Shown: positions 7,492 through 16,746 of the stretch, piece after piece
Layout of the letters: each line of letters begins with the position of its first letter
How positions within the stretch are numbered: position 1 is the first letter of the stretch
Assembly: GCA_900769905.1 (NCBI GenBank)
Contig: CAAGIL010000149.1
Coordinates: 1 to 26,235, forward strand
Origin: Rikenellaceae bacterium
GTDB lineage: Bacteria; Bacteroidota; Bacteroidia; Bacteroidales; UBA932
Direction: 5' to 3'
DNA length: 26,235 bases
Translations under genes and position numbers: made by a program
Notes under the pieces: model-generated
Told to the model about the DNA's origin: nothing
Database searches by the model: none
What the model saw: only the letters and a program-made list of their open reading frames with translations

Positions 7492-8778
7492 ATGCAAATT
7501 GCCGAAAGACAGTCAATTATAAAGCTCATAAAGAGGGAAGTGGTGCCGGCTATAGGCTGTACTGAGCCGGTTGCCGTGGCCCTTTGTGTAGCCAAGGCCT
7601 CAGAAACCCTCGACCGGACTCCGGAAAAGGTCAATCTCAAGCTCAGCGCCAACATACTCAAGAATGCTATGGGCGTGGGCATACCCGGGACCGGGATGAT
7701 AGGACTGCCTATTGCAGTGGCCCTGGGAGCGCTCGCAGGCCGTTCGGAATACGGACTTGAGGTGCTCAGGGACATCACTCCCGATGATGTGGAAAAGGGC
7801 AGGGCCTTCATAGACGAAGGCCGCGTGGACATTTCCCTTAAGACAGGCATAAGCGAAAAGCTTTACGTGGAGGTGGAAGTGACTGCAGCTGGCAGGAGTG
7901 CTGTCGCAATCATAGCCGGAGGCCACACGAATTTCATCTATGTCAGCAGGGGAGACGAAGTGCTGCTCGACAGGCGCGAAGAGAAGGCGGGATCTGAGGC
8001 AGGCGAGGAAGATTGCCCCGTATTGAATCTGAACAGGGTCTGGGAATTTGCGATGACCGCGCCCCTGGAAGAGATAGAATTCATACTTGAAGCCCGCAGG
8101 CTCAACAAGGCTGCGGCGGAAGCCTCGTTTCAGGGAGAATACGGCCATAAGCTGGGCAAGATACTCAAGCGCGAGCTGGAGCAGCAGACCTTGGGCGACA
8201 GCGTTTTCTCACGCATGCTCTCGTACACATCCGCAGCCTGCGATGCACGTATGGCGGGAGCAATGATACCGGTGATGAGCAATTCCGGTTCCGGAAACCA
8301 GGGCATAGCCGCAACCCTTCCGGTGGTGGTTTACGCCGAGGAGCACGGTGCCACTCAGGAGCAGATGACCCGTGCGTTGATACTCAGCCACCTTACGGCA
8401 ATATATATTAAGCAGAGCCTGGGACGGCTCTCGGCCCTTTGCGGCTGCGTGGTGGCTTCAACCGGCTCCAGCTGCGGGATTACCTACCTTATGGGAGGCG
8501 GATACCTGGAAATCACCTACGCCGTTAAGAATATGATTGCCAACCTCACCGGAATGATTTGCGACGGTGCAAAGCCGAGCTGCGCGATGAAACTCACCAG
8601 CGGAGTGTCAACGGCAGTGCTCTCGGCTATGATGGCGATGGAACACGAGTGCGTCAGCAGCGTGGAAGGCATCATCGATGACGACGTGGACAAGTCGATA
8701 CACAATCTGACGAAGATAGGCCGTGACGGTATGAACGAGACTGACAGGCTGGTACTCGAAATAATGACCTGCAAGTAA
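7492..8778 (+). CDS. L-cysteine desulfidase / L-serine dehydratase alpha-like protein (UPF0597, CyuA/YhaM type)
   Basis: This 428-aa cytoplasmic iron-sulfur enzyme family breaks L-cysteine down to pyruvate, ammonia and sulfide; some relatives deaminate serine. The sequence has VVPAIGCTEPVAVA near the N-terminus (C23), GIPGTGMIGLPIA (about 63-75), SNSGSGNQGIAATLP, and the Cys-rich C-terminal part with C317/C319, C328, C357 and C364. As I recall, the characterised archaeal enzyme uses an N-terminal Cys as base and three Cys spaced by 40 and 7 residues to hold the [4Fe-4S] cluster. C317, C357 and C364 reproduce that spacing and C23 fits the base. The next gene, an aldehyde dehydrogenase, overlaps the stop by 1 nt. 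Cysteine is the likelier substrate, but serine is not excluded. Confidence 0.88.
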   Translation: MQIAERQSIIKLIKREVVPAIGCTEPVAVALCVAKASETLDRTPEKVNLKLSANILKNAMGVGIPGTGMIGLPIAVALGALAGRSEYGLEVLRDITPDDVEKGRAFIDEGRVDISLKTGISEKLYVEVEVTAAGRSAVAIIAGGHTNFIYVSRGDEVLLDRREEKAGSEAGEEDCPVLNLNRVWEFAMTAPLEEIEFILEARRLNKAAAEASFQGEYGHKLGKILKRELEQQTLGDSVFSRMLSYTSAACDARMAGAMIPVMSNSGSGNQGIAATLPVVVYAEEHGATQEQMTRALILSHLTAIYIKQSLGRLSALCGCVVASTGSSCGITYLMGGGYLEITYAVKNMIANLTGMICDGAKPSCAMKLTSGVSTAVLSAMMAMEHECVSSVEGIIDDDVDKSIHNLTKIGRDGMNETDRLVLEIMTCK

Positions 8779-10157
8779 TGGATAAGCTGAAGGGCTGTGC
8801 GGAAGCGCAGAGGCGATATTTTTCAAGTGGGGCCACGCTTGATATCGGGGCCAGGAAACAGAGCCTGAGAGCCCTGCTTTCGGCTCTTGACAAGTGGTCT
8901 GATGCTCTTTACGAAGCCCTGTGGACTGACCTTCACAAATCCAGGGAAGAGGCATATTTGACTGAAATCAGCATAGTCATAGCCGAAACCCGCAACCAGC
9001 TCCGCCATATTGCCAAATGGTCTTCGGTGCGCAGGGTCGCGACCCCTCTGAAACTTTTCAATTCCTGCTCGCGCATTGTCCCCGAGCCTCTCGGTTGCGC
9101 GCTGGTGATTGCGCCCTGGAACTATCCCGTGCAGCTTCTGCTGAATCCGCTTTCTGCCGCACTTGCCGCCGGGTGCACGGTGACGCTCAAGCCTTCGCCC
9201 TATGTGCCCAATGTGAGCCGGGTGCTTTGCTCTATGATACGGGACAGCTTCCCCGGGGAGCTGGTATCCATATTTGAAGGGGACAGGACGGTGAACGTAG
9301 CCTTGCTGGAGCAGCGCTGGGATTGTATATTTTTCACCGGAAGCCCGGTTCTGGGGAAAGTTGTGATGCAGGCGGCGGCAAGGAATCTGACTCCGGTGGT
9401 GCTGGAACTTGGAGGCAAGAGCCCGTGCATCGTGGACAGGGACGCACGCCTGGATGCGGCTGCAAAACGCATAGCCTGGGGTAAGCTACTGAATGCGGGA
9501 CAGACCTGCGTGGCTCCGGATTACCTCCTGGTGCACAGGGAAATACGGGATGCGTTCCTGCGCGAACTCAAGGCCGCATTTGAGTCCCTGCTCGGCGCGG
9601 AGCCCAAAACTACGCCGCACTATGTCCGTATGGTGAGCGGGAAGGCATACGCACGCGTGTGCTCCTACATAGATGGCAGCACCGTGCTGTTCGGCGGGGA
9701 GAGGGATGCGGCCGAAAGGTACATTGCTCCAACTGTGGTGCTTCCTTCCGGCCCGGATGCGCCGGTGATGCAGGAGGAAATCTTCGGACCCGTGCTGCCC
9801 CTGCTCGAATTCGGCGAACTGGATGAAGCTCTGGAATTTGTAAACTCCAGGGAAAAGCCCCTTGCCCTGTACTATTTCGGGGGAAAGGGGAAGTCCGTGA
9901 TGCGCAGGACTAGTTCCGGCGGAGCCTGCATCAATGACACCATTATGCATTTCGTGGGGGAGAACCTGCCTTTCGGAGGAGTAGGCTATTCCGGAATGGG
10001 TTCATACCACGGGAAGAAGAGTTTCGAAGCCTTTACCCACTACAAATCCGTCCTCAAGTCCAGCTCCAACATAGACAATCCTTTCAGGTATATGCCATAT
10101 TCCTGGACCCGTGTGCCCCTTCTGGGCACTCTGGTAAACAGACTTCTCAGGCGCTAG
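8778..10157 (+). CDS. Aldehyde dehydrogenase (class 3-like)
   Basis: This 459-aa NAD(P)-dependent enzyme oxidises an aldehyde to a carboxylic acid. Motifs in order: VIAPWNYPVQLLLNP (cofactor cleft), TLKPSPYVPN, FFTGSPVLGK, LELGGKSP with the general-base Glu, GQTCVAPDY with the catalytic Cys, and EEIFGPVLPLLEF. The missing N-terminal extension, the length of about 460 aa and the C-terminal HYKSVLKSS region point to the class 3/fatty aldehyde-like group rather than betaine aldehyde or semialdehyde types. The last residues (RVPLLGTLVNRLLRR) form a basic hydrophobic tail that might touch the membrane. It is the last gene of the cyclophilin operon and shares its stop CTAG with hutI on the other strand. 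The substrate is unknown. Confidence 0.92.
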   Translation: MDKLKGCAEAQRRYFSSGATLDIGARKQSLRALLSALDKWSDALYEALWTDLHKSREEAYLTEISIVIAETRNQLRHIAKWSSVRRVATPLKLFNSCSRIVPEPLGCALVIAPWNYPVQLLLNPLSAALAAGCTVTLKPSPYVPNVSRVLCSMIRDSFPGELVSIFEGDRTVNVALLEQRWDCIFFTGSPVLGKVVMQAAARNLTPVVLELGGKSPCIVDRDARLDAAAKRIAWGKLLNAGQTCVAPDYLLVHREIRDAFLRELKAAFESLLGAEPKTTPHYVRMVSGKAYARVCSYIDGSTVLFGGERDAAERYIAPTVVLPSGPDAPVMQEEIFGPVLPLLEFGELDEALEFVNSREKPLALYYFGGKGKSVMRRTSSGGACINDTIMHFVGENLPFGGVGYSGMGSYHGKKSFEAFTHYKSVLKSSSNIDNPFRYMPYSWTRVPLLGTLVNRLLRR

Positions 10158-11392
10158 CCCCTGTATTCCTTTCCTGCCAGGAACACCCGCTCCACTATTG
10201 GGCTGGTGTAGGCGTAAGGAATATATTCCAGCGAAGGTATAGGCTTGGTAATAAAAAAGTTGGCCACTTTTCCTCGGGCTATGGAGCCGTAATCGGAACT
10301 CAGGCCCATTGCGTATGCGGCATTGATGGTGGCAGCATTCAGGGCCTCCTCCGGTAGCAGCCTGAGCTTTATGCAGGCGAGGGACACCACGAATTTCATA
10401 TCCCCTGAAGGAGTGGAGCCGGGGTTGTAGTCGCTTGCAAGTGCCACACCCAGGCCAGCATCAATCATCTTTCTGGCCGGGCCGAAAGGCATATTAAGGA
10501 AGAAGGATGTTCCCGGGAGCAGGGTAGGCATCGCAGTGCTGCCGCGAAGGGTTTCAATCTGTGCATCAGCCATACTTTCAAGGTGGTCTACGGAGAGGGC
10601 GTTGTGCTCCACTCCGACAACTACCCCACCAGAGGATGCCAGCTCATCGGCGTGGATTTTCGGCCTCATTCCCCATTTGGCTCCGGCTTCAAGTATGCGG
10701 GCGGTGTCCTCCGGGCTGAAGAAGCCCGTGTCGCAGAACACGTCTATGTAGTCGGCGAGCTGCTGCCTGCCGACTTCCGGTATCATCTCGTCAATGAGCA
10801 GCCGTACATAATTCTCCTTGCTGTATCCGCGTCCTACCGCGTGCGCACCGAGGAAGGTGGACACAACTTTTGCCGGAATGCTGTCGTGCAGGCGGCGTAT
10901 TACCCTCAGCATCTTGAGCTCATCTTCCGTATTCAGGCCGTAACCGCTCTTGATCTCTATGCAGCCCGTGCCCTTGAGCATCATCTCCTGCGCCCGGGAT
11001 GCGGCCTGGGCGTAGAGCTCATCTTCGCTTCGGGTATGCAGGAGGTCGGCGGAATTGAGTATGCCACCCCCGCGTTTTGCGATCTCGGCGTAGCTCAGGC
11101 CCCGGATTTTGTCCACGAACTCGCCCTCCCGGCTCCCGGCGTACACTATGTGCGTATGAGGGTCGCACCAGCAGGGGAGTACGCTCCCTCCTGCGGCATC
11201 AACTCTTTGGTCGACAGGGATTTGCGCATCGAGTTCGGACATCCTGCCAAAGTCTGCGATACGCCCGTTCTCCACGAGCAGCCACGCGTCCTCCAGGCTG
11301 GCGAAACGCGACATTTCGGCCCCCTGGAGCCTTTCCTTAAACTCCCAGTCCACGCCTGCGAGCTGCCGTATTCCGGTAATCAGCGTGCGCAT
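10154..11392 (-). CDS. hutI: Imidazolonepropionase (HutI)
   Basis: HutI hydrolyses 4-imidazolone-5-propionate to N-formimino-L-glutamate, the third step of histidine degradation. The 412-aa protein belongs to the amidohydrolase superfamily: an N-terminal beta-sandwich segment, the metal-binding DPHTHIVYAGSREGEF (HxH), FLGAHAVGRGY, the metal ligand His in KIHADELASSGG, VDHLE, and the active-site Asp region LASDYNPGSTP. Length is normal. It is the last hut gene; its ATG overlaps the hutH stop by 1 nt (TGATG), which suggests translational coupling. Its stop lies in the same CTAG that ends the convergent aldehyde dehydrogenase gene. Confidence 0.96.
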   Translation of the reverse strand: MRTLITGIRQLAGVDWEFKERLQGAEMSRFASLEDAWLLVENGRIADFGRMSELDAQIPVDQRVDAAGGSVLPCWCDPHTHIVYAGSREGEFVDKIRGLSYAEIAKRGGGILNSADLLHTRSEDELYAQAASRAQEMMLKGTGCIEIKSGYGLNTEDELKMLRVIRRLHDSIPAKVVSTFLGAHAVGRGYSKENYVRLLIDEMIPEVGRQQLADYIDVFCDTGFFSPEDTARILEAGAKWGMRPKIHADELASSGGVVVGVEHNALSVDHLESMADAQIETLRGSTAMPTLLPGTSFFLNMPFGPARKMIDAGLGVALASDYNPGSTPSGDMKFVVSLACIKLRLLPEEALNAATINAAYAMGLSSDYGSIARGKVANFFITKPIPSLEYIPYAYTSPIVERVFLAGKEYRG

Positions 11393-12870
11393 CAGCGGTT
11401 CAGGAATTCTATGGATTTCTGTATGTAAGGATACATCACCTCATCGTTGATGATGAAAGGCACGCACTTGCGGTATTCGTTGAAGATTTCCTGTATGGCA
11501 GGGGAGGACTTCAGCGGATGGCGGAATTCCAGGGCCTGGGCGGCGTTGAACAGCTCGATTGCGAGTACGCGTTCGGTGTTGAGCACCACCTTGTAGAGCT
11601 TGATTGCGGCATTCGCACCCATACTCACGTGGTCTTCCTGACCCTGGCAGGACGGGATGCTGTCCACGGAAGCCGGGTTGCAAAGGCTCTTGTTGAGACT
11701 TACCACGGAGGCGGCGGTGTACTGGGTTATCATAAAACCGCTGTTCACTCCAGGGTTGGCCACGAGGAAGCTCGGAAGTCCACGGGTGCCGGAAACCAGC
11801 TTGTATATGCGCCTCTCGGAGATGTTCGCCAGTTCGCTCAGTGCGATGGCAAGGAAGTCCATAGGCAGGGCAATAGGCTCACCGTGGAAGTTGCCGGCGG
11901 AAATGATGATGTCATCGTCCGGACAAACGGTAGGATTGTCCGTGGCTGAGTTGATTTCCGTGTCAATCACGGATTCCACATAGGCGAGGGTGTCCTTGAC
12001 GGCTCCGTGGACCTGGGGTACGCAGCGGAAGGAATATGGATCCTGCACATAAGACTTCGGCTTCTGGACGATTTCGCTGCCCTCAAGAAGCTCGCGCATA
12101 CGGGCTGCCGTCTCAATCTGACCCTTGTGGGGACGGACCTGATGGACTGCATCCGTGAACGGCTCCACTAGACCGTAGTAAGAGTCGAGGGACATGGCGG
12201 CAATCTTGTCGGCCCAGTCGCTGAGCCTGTGGCTCTGAATTATTGCCCACACGGCGAAGGCGCTCATATTCTGGGTGCCGTTCAGCAGGGCGAGTCCTTC
12301 CTTGGATGCCAGCCGAATCGGCTTCCAGCCCATTTTCTTGAGTATATCCTTGCCGCTGAGCAGGTTGCCCTTGAATTCAACTTCTCCCAAACCTATGAGA
12401 GGAAGGGAAAGGTGGGCGAGGGGAACGAGGTCACCGGAAGCTCCCAGAGAGCCTTGCATATAAACGACAGGATAGATGTCGTTGTTGAAGAAGTCCACCA
12501 GCCTTTCCACGGTGTCAAGCTTGCAGCCTGAATAGCCGTAGCTGAGGCTCTGGATCTTGAGCAGCAGCATTATCTTCACGATTTCATTCGGAACCCTGTC
12601 TCCTGTGCCGCAGGCGTGTGACATAATGAGGTTGACCTGAAGCTGGGCGAGATTGTCCTTTCCTATGGAGACATTGCAGAGGGAACCGAAACCCGTGGTC
12701 ACTCCATAGACAGGCTTGCTGTCGGAGGCTATTTTCTTGTCGAGGTATTCGCGGCAATGCCGTATTCGTTCCCGGGCATCCTCACTGAGTTCGAGCTTGT
12801 ATCCTCCCTTGATGATTTCGGCTATGTGCGAAATGGAGAGATGATCGGATGATATTTTATGTATTTTCAT
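11392..12870 (-). CDS. hutH: Histidine ammonia-lyase (HutH)
   Basis: HutH removes ammonia from L-histidine to give trans-urocanate, the first step of the pathway. The protein is 492 aa from ATG 12870; an in-frame TTG three codons upstream was not preferred. The MIO cofactor forms by cyclisation of Ala-Ser-Gly, visible in GSLGASGDLVPLAHL (residues 144-146). Other hallmarks are VYGVTTGFGSL (active-site Tyr loop), GLALLNGTQ, SFRCVPQVHG, SATDNPTVCPDD and QEDHVSMG. All these keep the pattern of the ammonia-lyase family, and length is typical of bacterial HutH. The gene lies 18 nt after hutU and overlaps hutI, inside the complete hut operon. Confidence 0.97.
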   Translation of the reverse strand: MKIHKISSDHLSISHIAEIIKGGYKLELSEDARERIRHCREYLDKKIASDSKPVYGVTTGFGSLCNVSIGKDNLAQLQVNLIMSHACGTGDRVPNEIVKIMLLLKIQSLSYGYSGCKLDTVERLVDFFNNDIYPVVYMQGSLGASGDLVPLAHLSLPLIGLGEVEFKGNLLSGKDILKKMGWKPIRLASKEGLALLNGTQNMSAFAVWAIIQSHRLSDWADKIAAMSLDSYYGLVEPFTDAVHQVRPHKGQIETAARMRELLEGSEIVQKPKSYVQDPYSFRCVPQVHGAVKDTLAYVESVIDTEINSATDNPTVCPDDDIIISAGNFHGEPIALPMDFLAIALSELANISERRIYKLVSGTRGLPSFLVANPGVNSGFMITQYTAASVVSLNKSLCNPASVDSIPSCQGQEDHVSMGANAAIKLYKVVLNTERVLAIELFNAAQALEFRHPLKSSPAIQEIFNEYRKCVPFIINDEVMYPYIQKSIEFLNR

Positions 12871-12888
12871 GATATTCAAAGTTTTGAA

Positions 12889-14910
12889 TTAAAATTTGAC
12901 GGAGTCCAGGATTTCGTCGTCAACAAAATTCGGGAGGGTGACCTTCAGTCCCGGAGAGCGCTTCATCTCCCTTTCTATGCTGCGTACGGAGCCTTCGTTA
13001 CGGGCCCAGCTGCGGCGTGCAATTCCGTTGTTGACGTCCCAGAAGAGCATTTCGCGTATGTGGCGGGCACTGTCTTCGCCCCCGTCAATCACCATCCCGA
13101 AGCCTCCGTTGATGACCTCGCCCCAGCCTACGCCTCCACCGTTGTGTATGGATACCCAGGTGGCACCGCGGAAGGAGTCTCCGATCACGTTTTGAATGGC
13201 CATATCTGCACAGAACTGGGAGCCGTCGTAAATGTTGCTGGTCTCACGGAAAGGGGAGTCGGTGCCCGAGACATCGTGATGGTCGCGTCCCAGCACAACC
13301 GGGGCGCTTATTTCTCCCTTCCTGATGGCTTCGTTGAATGCAAGCGCAATCTTGCTTCTGCCCTCGGCATCGGCATAGAGTATTCGGGCCTGGGAGCCCA
13401 CGACGAGCTTGTTCTTTCCGGCTTCCTTTATCCAGTGGATGTTGTCTGCCATCTGGCCTTTGATCTCCTCCGGTGCCTCAGCCATAATGCCTTCCAGCAC
13501 TTCGGCTGCCAGACGGTCGGTGACTGCAAGGTCTTCAGGCCTGCCGGAAGTGCAGACCCAGCGGAAAGGACCGAAGCCGTAGTCGAAGAACATAGGACCC
13601 ATAATGTCCTGAACATAAGAAGGATAGCGGAAGGAGCCGTCGGCTTTGCATATATCCGCTCCGGCGCGTTTGGACTGGAGAAGGAAGGCATTGCCGTAGT
13701 CGAAGAAATACATTCCCCGTTCTGTCAGCCTGTTGATGGCCGCTACCTGACGTCGCAGGGATTCCTGTACCTTCTCCCGAAAGAGTTCAGGATTCTCGGC
13801 CATCATGGTCTTGGATTCCTCCAGACTCATTCCCACCGGATAATAGCCTCCTGCCCAAGGATTGTGCAGGGAGGTCTGGTCGCTTCCCAAATCAACCTTT
13901 ATGCATTCGTCTGCCAGCTTCTCCCAAAGGTCCACCACATTGCCCACATAGGCCATGGAAACGGCCTTCTTATCTTCTACGGCACTGCGGATTGCAGAAA
14001 TCAGCTCGTCCAGATTGCTGTGGAGTTCATCCACCCAGCCCTGGTCATAGCGCTTCTGCGCGGCCTTCGGGTTGATTTCCGCAACCACGCTCACCACTCC
14101 TGCTATGTTTCCGGCCTTTGGCTGGGCACCCGACATTCCTCCAAGACCTGAAGATACGAAGAGCATACCGCCTGTGTCTTTGCGTCCCGGCTCGTCCTTG
14201 AATTTCTTGCGTGCCGCGTTGAGCACGGTGATGGTGGTGCCGTGGACTATGCCCTGAGGACCTATGTACATATATGAGCCTGCGGTCATCTGTCCGTACT
14301 GGCTGACTCCCAGTGAGTTGAGCCTCTCCCAGTCATCGGGTTTGGAGTAGTTGGGGATTACCATTCCGTTGGTGACCACCACTCTGGGGGCGTTCTTGTG
14401 GGAAGGGAAGAGCCCGAGCGGATGGCCGGAGTACATCACAAGGGTCTGCTCGTCAGTCATCTCGCTGAGGTACTTCATCACCAGACGGTACTGCGCCCAG
14501 TTCTGGAAAACGGCTCCGTTGCCGCCGTAGGTGATGAGCTCGTGAGGGTGCTGGGCTACCGCCGGGTCGAGGTTGTTCTGTATCATCAGCATTATCGCTG
14601 CCGCCTGAAGGGATTTGTGAGGGTACTCCTCAATCGGGCGGGCGTACATATCATAATCCGGGCGGAAACGGTACATATAGATGCGGCCGTAGTCCTTCAG
14701 TTCCTGCGCGAACTCGGGTGCGAGCGTGGCGTGGAATTTCTTCGGGAAGTACCTGAGCGCATTGCGAAGGGCGAGCTTCTTCTCCTCCCCGCTGAGTATG
14801 TCCTTGCGCTTCGGGGCGTGGTTTAATTCCCTGTCGTACGGTTTCGGGGCCGGCAACACGTCGGGAATGCCGGCGCGTATTTCTGCTGCAAACTGTTCCT
14901 TGCTTGTCAT
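12889..14910 (-). CDS. hutU: Urocanate hydratase (HutU), long form
   Basis: HutU adds water to urocanate to make 4-imidazolone-5-propionate, using tightly bound NAD+ as electrophile. At 673 aa it is longer than the roughly 555-aa proteobacterial enzyme, in line with a long-form subgroup I recall in Bacteroidota. Motifs include YSGHPLGLFPS, the NAD-binding VSSGLGGMSGAQPKAGN, AGGYYPVGMSLEES, and the active-site region FGPFRWVCTSGRPEDL with the conserved Cys. Near the C-terminus ATWVSIHNGGGVGWGEV is a family signature. It sits 7 nt after ftcD and upstream of hutH in the minus-strand hut operon, and is cytoplasmic. Confidence 0.96.
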   Translation of the reverse strand: MTSKEQFAAEIRAGIPDVLPAPKPYDRELNHAPKRKDILSGEEKKLALRNALRYFPKKFHATLAPEFAQELKDYGRIYMYRFRPDYDMYARPIEEYPHKSLQAAAIMLMIQNNLDPAVAQHPHELITYGGNGAVFQNWAQYRLVMKYLSEMTDEQTLVMYSGHPLGLFPSHKNAPRVVVTNGMVIPNYSKPDDWERLNSLGVSQYGQMTAGSYMYIGPQGIVHGTTITVLNAARKKFKDEPGRKDTGGMLFVSSGLGGMSGAQPKAGNIAGVVSVVAEINPKAAQKRYDQGWVDELHSNLDELISAIRSAVEDKKAVSMAYVGNVVDLWEKLADECIKVDLGSDQTSLHNPWAGGYYPVGMSLEESKTMMAENPELFREKVQESLRRQVAAINRLTERGMYFFDYGNAFLLQSKRAGADICKADGSFRYPSYVQDIMGPMFFDYGFGPFRWVCTSGRPEDLAVTDRLAAEVLEGIMAEAPEEIKGQMADNIHWIKEAGKNKLVVGSQARILYADAEGRSKIALAFNEAIRKGEISAPVVLGRDHHDVSGTDSPFRETSNIYDGSQFCADMAIQNVIGDSFRGATWVSIHNGGGVGWGEVINGGFGMVIDGGEDSARHIREMLFWDVNNGIARRSWARNEGSVRSIEREMKRSPGLKVTLPNFVDDEILDSVKF

Positions 14911-14917
14911 CCTGTGT

Positions 14918-16624
14918 TTATTTTGCGATTACTTTTTCTACCATTTCGAGTATTTCAGCCTCCTGCTTTACGGCGCGGCGTATAATCTCCTCTGCCTCAG
15001 CTATGAGTGATTCCGCCTGCTCCCTGTCTTTAAGCGAGGAGGCGTTGATCTTGACGTTCAGTCCGGCACCCAAAATTGCCGACCTGGCGGCGAGGGCTCC
15101 CACACCTGCGTCGGAGACGCTGTTCGGATTGCCTTTCTCCACCATTGCGCGGCAGAGAGGAAAGACCTTTTCGGCAGTCTTCATTGTGCGCAAAGGCACC
15201 TGGGCGGCAAAGAGTGTGGCCTCCTGAATTGCCCTGGAGCGCAGTTTCTTGTCTTCCTCGCTGGCCTTCGGAAGGCCGAAAGCATTCATTATCCTGTTGA
15301 AAGCCTCCGTGTCTTCGTCCACGAGGGCAAGGAGTTCCTGCTCGAGGGCCATACCTTCCTCAGCCCAGGCGCTGAATTCTTCCCAGCGCTCGTCCCAGCC
15401 AGCCTTATGGGAGGAGAGGTTGGCGACCATTGTGCCCAGGGCTGCACCCATAGCACCCATATAAGCTGATACGGAGCCGCCTCCCGGGGCAGGGGATTCG
15501 CGCGCCGTCTCGTCTGCGAAGCCTTTCACGCTAAGCGCGGTGAGCTTGGCACTATCCTCAGAATCAATCATATACTCAATTACCTTCTCCTTAGGGTCAA
15601 AAGGCTTGAGGTCGTCCAGCCCCATTGACTTTATTGCGATTTTGAGTATGTCTTCCTTCGGTATGCCGGTGGAGCGCTGCTGCTTGCGCAGGAAATGCTT
15701 CCCTGCTTCGATGAGGGTGCGCTCAGGCACCAGACCCACGATTTCGGTTCCGGTGACGCGTACGCCACGGTTCTGGGCGCAGCGGCACACCTCTTCAAAC
15801 GCTACGTGCAGCGGGGTGAGCTTGATGTCGGTGATGTTCATCGACACCTGTGCGATGCCGTATTCCTCTATGTACCAGCCTATTGCCTTGGTGCCCTTGA
15901 GCGTGCCCGGAATCATCACGGGCTTGCCGTCTGCGTCCAGCACAGGCTTCCCGACCACGCTGCCGCCCTCGCGCTGCGGACGGCCTTTCTCGCGCACGTC
16001 GAATGCTATGGCATTGGCCCTGCGGGTGGAAGTGGTATTGAGGTTGAAGTTCACGGCAATGAGAAAATCCCTGGCACCTACGGCAGTGCAGCCGGTACGC
16101 GCAAGATCCTCATCTAGAGGGCGTGCTCCGAAATCAGGTTCCTTGCCCGGGGTGGAAAGCTTCTCCACGAGTGCCTCATACTCACCTTCCCGGCATACGG
16201 CGAGGTTCTTGCGCTCCGGGGTGAATGCGGCTGCCTCGTAGCAGTAGCAGGGGATTGCGAGTTCGTCTGCGATGCGCTTTGCGAGCCGGCGTGCGAGTTC
16301 GGCACATTCTTCCAGGCTGATGCCGCTCACCGGGATGAGGGGGAGCACATCGGTCGCACCCATACGCGGATGTGCTCCGTGGTGCTTGCGCATATCAATG
16401 AGCTCGCCGGCTTTCTTCACGGACCTGAACGCCGCTTCGAGCACAGCCTGAGGTTCGCCTACGAAGGTGACCACGGTGCGGTTGGTGGCTTCACCCGGAT
16501 CCACGTCGAGCAGCCTGATGCCCTCGCACTGTTCGATTGCGTCTGTTATCTGGCGTATCACGCCTTTGTCGCGTCCCTCGCTGAAATTGGGAACGCACTC
16601 TATCAACTGTCTTTTTGAGGCCAT
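14918..16624 (-). CDS. ftcD: Fused glutamate formimidoyltransferase / formiminotetrahydrofolate cyclodeaminase
   Basis: This 568-aa bifunctional enzyme moves the formimino group of formiminoglutamate to tetrahydrofolate, then releases ammonia to give 5,10-methenyl-THF. The N-terminal transferase (about 1-330) begins LIECVPNFSEGRD and has HHGAHPRMGATDVLPL with the catalytic His. The C-terminal cyclodeaminase (about 375-560) has ESPAPGGGSVSAYMGAMGAA and the helical bundle typical of that domain. The start was set at ATG 16624 rather than 12 codons upstream, because MASKRQLIECVPNF fits the family start and the upstream region holds promoter elements. It leads the hut operon and explains the absence of a formiminoglutamase (HutG) or deiminase (HutF). 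Confidence 0.95.
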   Translation of the reverse strand: MASKRQLIECVPNFSEGRDKGVIRQITDAIEQCEGIRLLDVDPGEATNRTVVTFVGEPQAVLEAAFRSVKKAGELIDMRKHHGAHPRMGATDVLPLIPVSGISLEECAELARRLAKRIADELAIPCYCYEAAAFTPERKNLAVCREGEYEALVEKLSTPGKEPDFGARPLDEDLARTGCTAVGARDFLIAVNFNLNTTSTRRANAIAFDVREKGRPQREGGSVVGKPVLDADGKPVMIPGTLKGTKAIGWYIEEYGIAQVSMNITDIKLTPLHVAFEEVCRCAQNRGVRVTGTEIVGLVPERTLIEAGKHFLRKQQRSTGIPKEDILKIAIKSMGLDDLKPFDPKEKVIEYMIDSEDSAKLTALSVKGFADETARESPAPGGGSVSAYMGAMGAALGTMVANLSSHKAGWDERWEEFSAWAEEGMALEQELLALVDEDTEAFNRIMNAFGLPKASEEDKKLRSRAIQEATLFAAQVPLRTMKTAEKVFPLCRAMVEKGNPNSVSDAGVGALAARSAILGAGLNVKINASSLKDREQAESLIAEAEEIIRRAVKQEAEILEMVEKVIAK

Positions 16625-16646
16625 AGCGGTATTGTATATTTTCAGG

Positions 16647-16677
16647 TAAAGATACGACATTATTTAGTTATAGTAAA
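16647..16677 (-). promoter_or_regulatory. Probable promoter of the hut operon
   Basis: On the minus strand TTTA (16677-16674), 19 nt, then TATCTTTA (16654-16647) matches the Bacteroidota consensus except that the final G of each box is A. The expected start near 16642 gives a leader of about 18 nt before ATG 16624. Imperfect boxes may suit a regulated operon. Its -33 box abuts that of the divergent membrane-protein gene. Confidence 0.45.
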
Positions 16678-16697
16678 GAAAAATTTTTCTAACTTTG
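16667..16697 (+). promoter_or_regulatory. Probable promoter of the DUF5692-like gene
   Basis: GTTA (16667-16670), 19 nt, then TAACTTTG (16690-16697) gives an exact TAnnTTTG -7 box with a weak -33 box. The leader to ATG 16747 would be about 45 nt and is very A/T-rich. The element is interleaved with the divergent hut promoter. Confidence 0.55.
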
Positions 16698-16746
16698 AGG
16701 AACAAAACGAATTTTTTTAATTAATAAACACTAAATTCTAATTTCT

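Noticed and set aside
10583..11428. Plus-strand frame of 281 aa opposite hutI
   Set aside because: Shadow of hutI; no motif and no start context.
12859..14151. Plus-strand frame of 430 aa opposite hutU
   Set aside because: hutU is certain from its motifs; the antisense frame has no recognisable domain or promoter.
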